This document shows positions 16,051-16,714 of a DNA stretch of 16,714 nucleotides, in pieces (position 1 is the first letter of the stretch; each line of letters begins with the position of its first letter). The position numbers and the translations under genes are program-made. The stretch is taken from positions 1 through 16,714 of the forward strand of contig CAVRGH010000018.1 in the NCBI GenBank assembly GCA_963720675.1. The letters are read 5' to 3'. Below the pieces are notes generated by a model, which did no database searches, had not been told where the DNA came from, and saw nothing but the letters and a program-made list of their open reading frames with translations. Origin of the DNA: JALHSW01 sp963720675. GTDB lineage: Bacteria; Actinomycetota; Acidimicrobiia; IMCC26256; PALSA-555.

Positions 16051-16714
16051 CGCAACCGCCATTCCGGTCGTACCTTGCCCTCGAAGATCCGCATCGCCTC
16101 GGACGAGTCCGCGGCCTCATTGCTGCTCGACGGCGATGGGGAACCCCGAGATCCATGGCGATCGCCCGATGCATCTCGAGGCTCGCCCACATCGCCCGGA
16201 CGGTCCCCTGCACCGCGACCGGGTCCTTCTCCGCGATCCGGCTCGCGAGCCAGTCGGCCTGCTCGAGCAGGCGCTCGCCGGGGACGACCTCGCTCATGAG
16301 GCCGATCTCCATCGCCTTCTGCGCGCGGATCTGCTCGTCGTTCCCCATCAGCGCCATGCGCAGCGCCTCACCGAAGAACATCCGCTTGCTCACCATGATC
16401 GGCTCGAGCACCGCGGTGAGCGTGTAGGTCACGTGGGGGTCGAAGAACGTCGGCTGCTCGGCTGCGATGACGACGTCGCTCTCGGCGATCAGGTAGAAGG
16501 CACCTCCGCAGGCCATGCCGTTCAACACGGCACAGATGACCGGCTTCCACAGCCGGCAGGTCTTCGGGGACAGGTACTGGCTCGGGTCCTCGCGGTGCCA
16601 GTACTCGCGGTCGAACGTGAGCGGTGTGTCGACGTGACGGTCGATGCCCGTGCAGAAGGCCCGGTTGCCCGCGCCGGTCAGCACGATGACTCGGATCTCG
16701 GGGTCGGCCTTGGC
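16047..16714 (-). CDS. Crotonase-family protein lacking both hydratase glutamates, 5' end outside the window
   Basis: Roughly 220 residues are visible; the N-terminus lies beyond the edge. The start of the visible part reads AKADPEIRVIVLTGAGNRAF, with the oxyanion loop FCTGID. Then come VICAVLNGMACGGAFYLIAE, TFFDPHVTYTLTAVLEPIMV and AMEIGLMSEVVPGERLLEQA. Two frame changes near 16160 and 16137 lead to the tail SNEAADSSEAMRIFEGKVRP and EWRLR with TGA at 16049-16047, in an ATGA shared with the thiolase-like start. Aligned to rat crotonase, Glu144 is replaced by Tyr (GGAFYL) and Glu164 by His (DPHVTY). A plain hydratase is therefore unlikely, and another crotonase reaction or a degenerate subunit must be considered. 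Translational coupling suggests it acts directly before the thiolase-like protein. Confidence 0.87.

Noticed and set aside
15300..16427. Rightward 375-codon open frame over the thiolase-like gene
   Set aside because: It is antisense to recognisable thiolase and crotonase sequence, with low-complexity Arg/Ser content and no motif.

Overview
The window is very GC-rich (about 70 % by eye) with dense, overlapping genes. Its content is typical of a high-GC actinobacterium: a PPOX-class flavin/F420-type oxidoreductase, a bacterial P450, paired FadE-like acyl-CoA dehydrogenases (ACADs), a DUF35 protein and an Ltp-type thiolase. An uncultured Acidimicrobiia- or mycobacteria-like lineage is plausible, but the class is inferred. 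I see no rRNA, tRNA, CRISPR array, insertion sequence or phage gene.

Layout. 1-299 (-): start of a crotonase-family protein. 395-1880 (+): an uncharacterised conserved protein, then a PPOX-family protein. 5039-1884 (-): a coupled operon of ACAD-1, ACAD-2 and a PaaG/isomerase-like crotonase, whose junctions overlap by four bases (ATGA, GTGA). 5040-5194: divergent control region with a 10-bp-arm inverted repeat and a 9-bp-period direct repeat. 5195-13059 (+): a seven-gene run of cytochrome P450, amidohydrolase, FAD amine-oxidase-like protein, acyl-CoA ligase, small membrane protein, ACAD-3 and ACAD-4. 13501-13100 (-): zinc-ribbon/OB-fold DUF35 protein. 13581-14780 (+): long double-hotdog MaoC-like dehydratase. 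16714-14893 (-): crotonase-family protein (cut by the window edge) followed by an Ltp-type thiolase-like protein.

Together the genes read as a catabolic island for a branched, cyclic or steroid/isoprenoid-like acid. P450 and flavoenzyme would oxidise the substrate and the ligase would make its CoA thioester. Two heteromeric ACAD pairs would dehydrogenate, MaoC and crotonases would hydrate or isomerise, and the thiolase/aldolase-like protein with DUF35 would cleave. The substrate itself cannot be read from the sequence.

Caveat. Almost every gene is broken by 1-2-base frameshifts (I located about 40), yet the protein family continues cleanly in another frame each time. Only ACAD-4 and the DUF35 gene read through intact, apart from ACAD-4's uncertain start. 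This looks like indel error in the underlying assembly rather than gene decay. I therefore annotate whole genes across frames, and their exact sequences near the breaks are uncertain.
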